A stretch of DNA of 8,901 nucleotides from the NCBI GenBank assembly GCA_022574115.1, contig JACZSS010000068.1, positions 1 through 8,901 on the forward strand, written 5' to 3'. Every line of letters begins with the position of its first letter. Positions within the stretch are counted from its first letter, which is position 1. The notes beneath the pieces are model-generated. The model searched no databases. It saw only the letters and a list, made by a program, of their open reading frames with translations, and was not told the DNA's origin. This document shows, in pieces, positions 6,150 through 8,901 of the stretch. A program made the position numbers and the translations under genes. This DNA is from Candidatus Heimdallarchaeota archaeon. GTDB taxonomy: Archaea; Asgardarchaeota; Heimdallarchaeia; Heimdallarchaeales; Kariarchaeaceae.

Positions 6150-8153
6150 CTAAAAAGCAGTTGTAACGTGATCTTGTTTTACCAGCTTGTTGTACAATTC
6201 TCCATACATCGCAACTAATGCAGCATGTGCAACCGCTTCTTCAAATTGATCTCGAGGTGAAGCCTCGGACGGTCTTAACTTGGTGTAGACGAAACGTCCA
6301 AGTCCGATAAGGATTTTAAATGGAAACCAAAATACCTCTGCAATTTTATACATTGTAACAGTTAATTTTCTTCTGATTTCCCACTGGCGTTTTTTCTTAA
6401 CTTCCTGCTTTTCTTCTTTGGATTTTGGCTTGTTCTGACGAGTTTTACGTATTTTAGTAGGAATGCCTTTGAGCGTTGAGGTGATTTCATTGTATCTTAT
6501 GCTAGTCAACTCTATAATTTGTTGATTCCAAAAACTATCTCCAATAATATCGAATATTCGATTTGCATATGATTTTAAACTTATTACCAAAACGATGGGA
6601 ACAGCAAAGATCCCCAGAATCAAGTTTCTGAGAAGATCTAGAATTTTTCCCTGCCTACTTCGCACCACATAATGATCTTCCAAGAACTGTCGGGCTCCAA
6701 ATGCAAGACCTGTGCAAGTCTGTCCCAGTTCGACCGAACTGAGCATATTTTGGAACTTTTCTTCCATCATAATTATACCTCGAAGTGAAGCAGTGATCAT
6801 AACATTATTAACCATATCATCATCCATTTGTCCCGCTTCAATTTTGTAGCCGATCAACTTGAGAGTGTCCTCTCCTGTTTCATAATCAAAATAATTATTA
6901 TTGGAAAATTCTTTAACCGCGGTTTTACGTTTCCATGGTCTCCAGGAGAATTCGTGTTGGTAATACGACAGTGCAAACTGACGTGCTGTCTCTTTTCGCA
7001 TATCGCGGAAATCTAGTTTGGCTAGATTATCCTCAGTATCGTTCATCATCACCGCAATCATTTTTCTAGTTTTACGAGGAACTGCTGATGCGTTCTTTCC
7101 CAATAAAGAGTTAATATTATCGGTTAAATCCGAGATTTGTTCCTGCATCTCTTTTTTGAATTCATCTAGAGTATCGCCATCAACAGGTGGTAAGTCGAGG
7201 AAGAGGAACCCAGCTGATGCAGCCATGAATGGAATTGCAAATAATTGTTCAATCGATTTATAGAATGCAGCCCCTCGATAATTTCCATGTTTTAGCGAAA
7301 ATTCTTTTGCCGCTTCTGCAAGCCCATAAAATGGCCCAAAAATACCTGAAAAGGTTGCCAATGCAAGACCGAGAGAAGCGAAGAAAATAACAATTACTTG
7401 TCTACTTAACCCTAGTCTATCTTCTAGTATTGCAAATCCTCCGAGGAAGACAAAAACGATAAATGTAAGGCCGAGATCAATTCCCTGCCCTAAACTTTTA
7501 CGAAGTGCATAACCCTCACTTATATCTTCTACTGCTCCGGTCAGGTCGCCTAAACTTTGTAATGCCAATTCAGTTTGAAGTCTAGCTGGGTCCGACATAG
7601 TATTGGCAATATTGACGAATAACATCTTGAGAGCATCAATATAAGGCATAAGCTCTTGCACCTTGGGTGGAAAGATCAAATCAATCATGAAAACAATAAA
7701 TTGGGCGGACAAAGCGACAATCACTATTGGCACAGTGATCATGACGAGTAATCCATTTTCAGCTCGAACAATTGCGGTAAAAAAAGTCAATATTGTAATA
7801 AAGGCAAACATGACGTGATATGCGAACGGAAGATAGTCAAAACCGGCGAAAAAGGGAATTTCATCCCAAATTCCTTCGACTGCATCAATCTTACCTTGGA
7901 TCAAGCCGAAAACCACAATCAGAGGCAGAAAAATACTGATTGAGGCAGCTAAAGTACTCAATCTTTTCCCTGTTTGGGTAAAGCCCGCAATCGTACCAGT
8001 AATAGTTACAACCAATAGAATAATGGCAACGTAGTAAACGGTTCCTTGTGCCGTTGCGTCAAAACTTGGGGATAGTTGAGCCATATAGAGTAATAATCCA
8101 CTTAAGGCTATAATAATCAAATCGGTTACCTTTAATTTTGACATATACTTCAT
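6150..8153 (-). CDS. Large multi-spanning membrane protein with cytoplasmic-like middle domain, function unknown
   Basis: This is a 667-residue protein that I do not recognise. About eight membrane segments lie in the N-terminal half: roughly 10-26, 38-58, 68-87, 107-129, 134-160, 225-245, 252-275 and 304-322. The loop between the fifth and sixth (161-224) is about 65 residues long. A charged, largely helical soluble region follows (325-505), with EFKKEMQEQISDLTDNINSLL (331-351) suggestive of a short coiled coil, and an aromatic patch EFSWRPWKRK (401-410). One strong membrane helix comes next (511-527), then a very basic linker (568-598, including KPKSKEEKQEVKKKRQ), an amphipathic or re-entrant aromatic segment (606-624) and a helical tail. 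Cysteine is almost absent (Cys480 only). No transporter, ATPase or protease motif is evident. The start is ATG at 8153, with an alternative ATG at codon 4. It is transcribed alone, divergent from the CcdA-like gene. Confidence 0.8.
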   Translation of the reverse strand: MKYMSKLKVTDLIIIALSGLLLYMAQLSPSFDATAQGTVYYVAIILLVVTITGTIAGFTQTGKRLSTLAASISIFLPLIVVFGLIQGKIDAVEGIWDEIPFFAGFDYLPFAYHVMFAFITILTFFTAIVRAENGLLVMITVPIVIVALSAQFIVFMIDLIFPPKVQELMPYIDALKMLFVNIANTMSDPARLQTELALQSLGDLTGAVEDISEGYALRKSLGQGIDLGLTFIVFVFLGGFAILEDRLGLSRQVIVIFFASLGLALATFSGIFGPFYGLAEAAKEFSLKHGNYRGAAFYKSIEQLFAIPFMAASAGFLFLDLPPVDGDTLDEFKKEMQEQISDLTDNINSLLGKNASAVPRKTRKMIAVMMNDTEDNLAKLDFRDMRKETARQFALSYYQHEFSWRPWKRKTAVKEFSNNNYFDYETGEDTLKLIGYKIEAGQMDDDMVNNVMITASLRGIIMMEEKFQNMLSSVELGQTCTGLAFGARQFLEDHYVVRSRQGKILDLLRNLILGIFAVPIVLVISLKSYANRIFDIIGDSFWNQQIIELTSIRYNEITSTLKGIPTKIRKTRQNKPKSKEEKQEVKKKRQWEIRRKLTVTMYKIAEVFWFPFKILIGLGRFVYTKLRPSEASPRDQFEEAVAHAALVAMYGELYNKLVKQDHVTTAF

Positions 8154-8181
8154 TTAGCAACAAATTATTAATAACAGTTTT

Positions 8182-8216
8182 TCGTGATGAACATCAAATC
8201 GTGAGATGTAACATCA
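8182..8216. promoter_or_regulatory. Duplicated palindromic motif in divergent promoter region, candidate operator
   Basis: Two related dyads sit about two DNA turns apart: TGATG-AA-CATCA (8185-8196) and GATGT-A-ACATC (8205-8215). They are part of an imperfect direct repeat: TCGTGA at 8182 and 8199, AACATCA at 8190 and 8210. They lie 29-63 bp upstream of the large membrane protein start at 8153 and about 80-115 bp upstream of the CcdA-like start. Spacing on one helix face would suit cooperative regulator binding. The rest of 8154-8297 is AT-rich, with TATA-like runs near 8251-8273. Confidence 0.35.
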
Positions 8217-8297
8217 TTTTTCGTCAGTATATTCAATAATAACTTACAAGAAAATATAACTAAAATAAAATACATGAGTTAATTTAGTAATTAATTA

Positions 8298-8901
8298 GTG
8301 AATAGCGAACTAATCATCATTCATTTACTATTCGGATTGTTGGCTTCTTTTTCACCGTGTTTATTTCCATTGCTTCCCAGTTATGTTGCCCTCACAATTC
8401 AATCAAAACATAATAAGAAAACAATTTTTATTTCCTCACTTTTTCTTATTCTTGGAATACTTACCGTCTTTCTGACGATCGGTCTGATTTCAGCCCAAAT
8501 TGGCAATTTTCTTCTCAAAAACTATTCCAATTTTGCGAAAATTCAAGCGTTATTGTTAATCCTTGCTGGAACAGTTCTCATCAGGCCTCCCAATTTTTTC
8601 TACAAATTTCAGATTCCTGCAAAATTAGAAAACATGTTATACAATGAAGATTCAGCAAGAAATCCCTATCTCTTCAATTACATCGTGGGTCTGAGTTATA
8701 CATTTATAGCAGCTCCTTGTGCAGGTGGGATATTTATTGCCGTTTGGAGAAATATGATTGCCTCATCAAATCCAATTGATCCATTTCTGATCATAGTTGC
8801 TTTTAGTCTCGGAGCAGGAATGCCTTTCTTGTTCATGAGTCTCTATTTACCAACGCTCAACAGTCAGATAATTGGTAGAATTCAGAATGCATCAAGGAAG
8901 A
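8298..8901 (+). CDS. CcdA/DsbD-type thiol-disulfide membrane transporter, 3' end beyond window
   Basis: The first 201 residues of a CcdA-family protein are present; these carry reducing equivalents across the membrane through a pair of cysteines, serving cytochrome c maturation or extracytoplasmic thiol reduction. The first half has FSPCLFPLLPSYV (18-30), the family hallmark with Cys21 flanked by prolines. The second internal half has FIAAPCAGGIFIAVW (136-150) with Cys141, the other redox cysteine. Membrane helices run at about 4-26, 43-66, 79-97, 127-149 and 161-184, as expected. A hydrophilic loop (99-124) separates the halves. The start is GTG at 8298; an in-frame TAA at 8292 excludes anything longer. 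An AT-rich TATA-like run at 8261-8273 is about 30 bp upstream, suggesting a leaderless message. No thioredoxin domain is seen in the part available. Its redox partner and target are not in the window. Confidence 0.9.
   Translation, partial: MNSELIIIHLLFGLLASFSPCLFPLLPSYVALTIQSKHNKKTIFISSLFLILGILTVFLTIGLISAQIGNFLLKNYSNFAKIQALLLILAGTVLIRPPNFFYKFQIPAKLENMLYNEDSARNPYLFNYIVGLSYTFIAAPCAGGIFIAVWRNMIASSNPIDPFLIIVAFSLGAGMPFLFMSLYLPTLNSQIIGRIQNASRK

Noticed and set aside
6150..6330. C-terminal tail of the 667-residue protein as a transglutaminase-associated DUF4129-like domain
   Set aside because: Only a vague resemblance in one helix (QFEEAVAHAALVAMYGELY), with no supporting motif or transglutaminase neighbour.
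6828..7263. Plus-strand open frames of 62 and 81 codons
   Set aside because: Antisense to the 667-residue membrane protein and without recognisable motifs or plausible promoters.
1..8901. CRISPR array, tRNA, rRNA or a complete insertion sequence
   Set aside because: No regularly spaced direct repeats, cloverleaf-like sequence, conserved rRNA stretch or transposase with terminal inverted repeats was found by reading.

Overview
The window reads as chromosomal DNA from an archaeon, most likely an Asgard archaeon (a Heimdallarchaeia-like lineage is my best guess). Four things point there. It carries an archaeal-type primase small-subunit-like protein, the start of a geranylgeranyl reductase of the archaeal lipid pathway, and a radical SAM protein of the MJ1487 type. 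Genes are compact and intronless, with several GTG starts and start regions that look leaderless. Most striking is a full-length ADF/cofilin-type actin-binding protein, a eukaryotic signature protein. Assignment below 'archaeon' is inference, since no rRNA or ribosomal protein gene is present.

Layout. Bases 1-413 (minus strand) hold a broken locus. The first ~58 residues of a geranylgeranyl reductase run in frame into foreign-looking DNA of higher GC (about 50% by hand count over 1-240, against about 35% just upstream). That DNA encodes a helix-turn-helix-like stretch and, one frame over, a zinc-knuckle fragment that continues off the window. Bases 646-1071 (minus) encode the cofilin homologue. 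It is divergent from a B12-binding-type radical SAM protein (1284-2594, plus). A DinB-fold protein (2637-3125, minus) and a GNAT acetyltransferase (3199-3615, plus) form the next divergent pair. A short primase small-subunit-like protein (3617-4387, minus) is divergent from a three-helix membrane protein (4487-4879, plus). A palindrome sits almost exactly midway between those two starts.

A 398-residue protein with two tandem copies of a beta-sandwich-like module, possibly carbohydrate-binding, follows at 4952-6148 (plus). A 667-residue multi-spanning membrane protein of unknown function converges on it (6150-8153, minus). The window ends inside a CcdA/DsbD-type thiol-disulfide membrane transporter (8298 onward, plus).

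The genes do not form one obvious pathway. Most are single genes in alternating orientation, with short divergent promoter regions and very tight convergent ends: two pairs of stop codons lie a single base apart. The only same-strand neighbours that could be co-transcribed are the small membrane protein and the tandem-repeat protein. I see no rRNA, tRNA, CRISPR array or complete insertion sequence. The leading discovery candidate is the archaeal cofilin. Secondary ones are the diverged minimal primase, the lipid reductase truncated at a composition break, the duplicated-module protein and the large orphan membrane protein.
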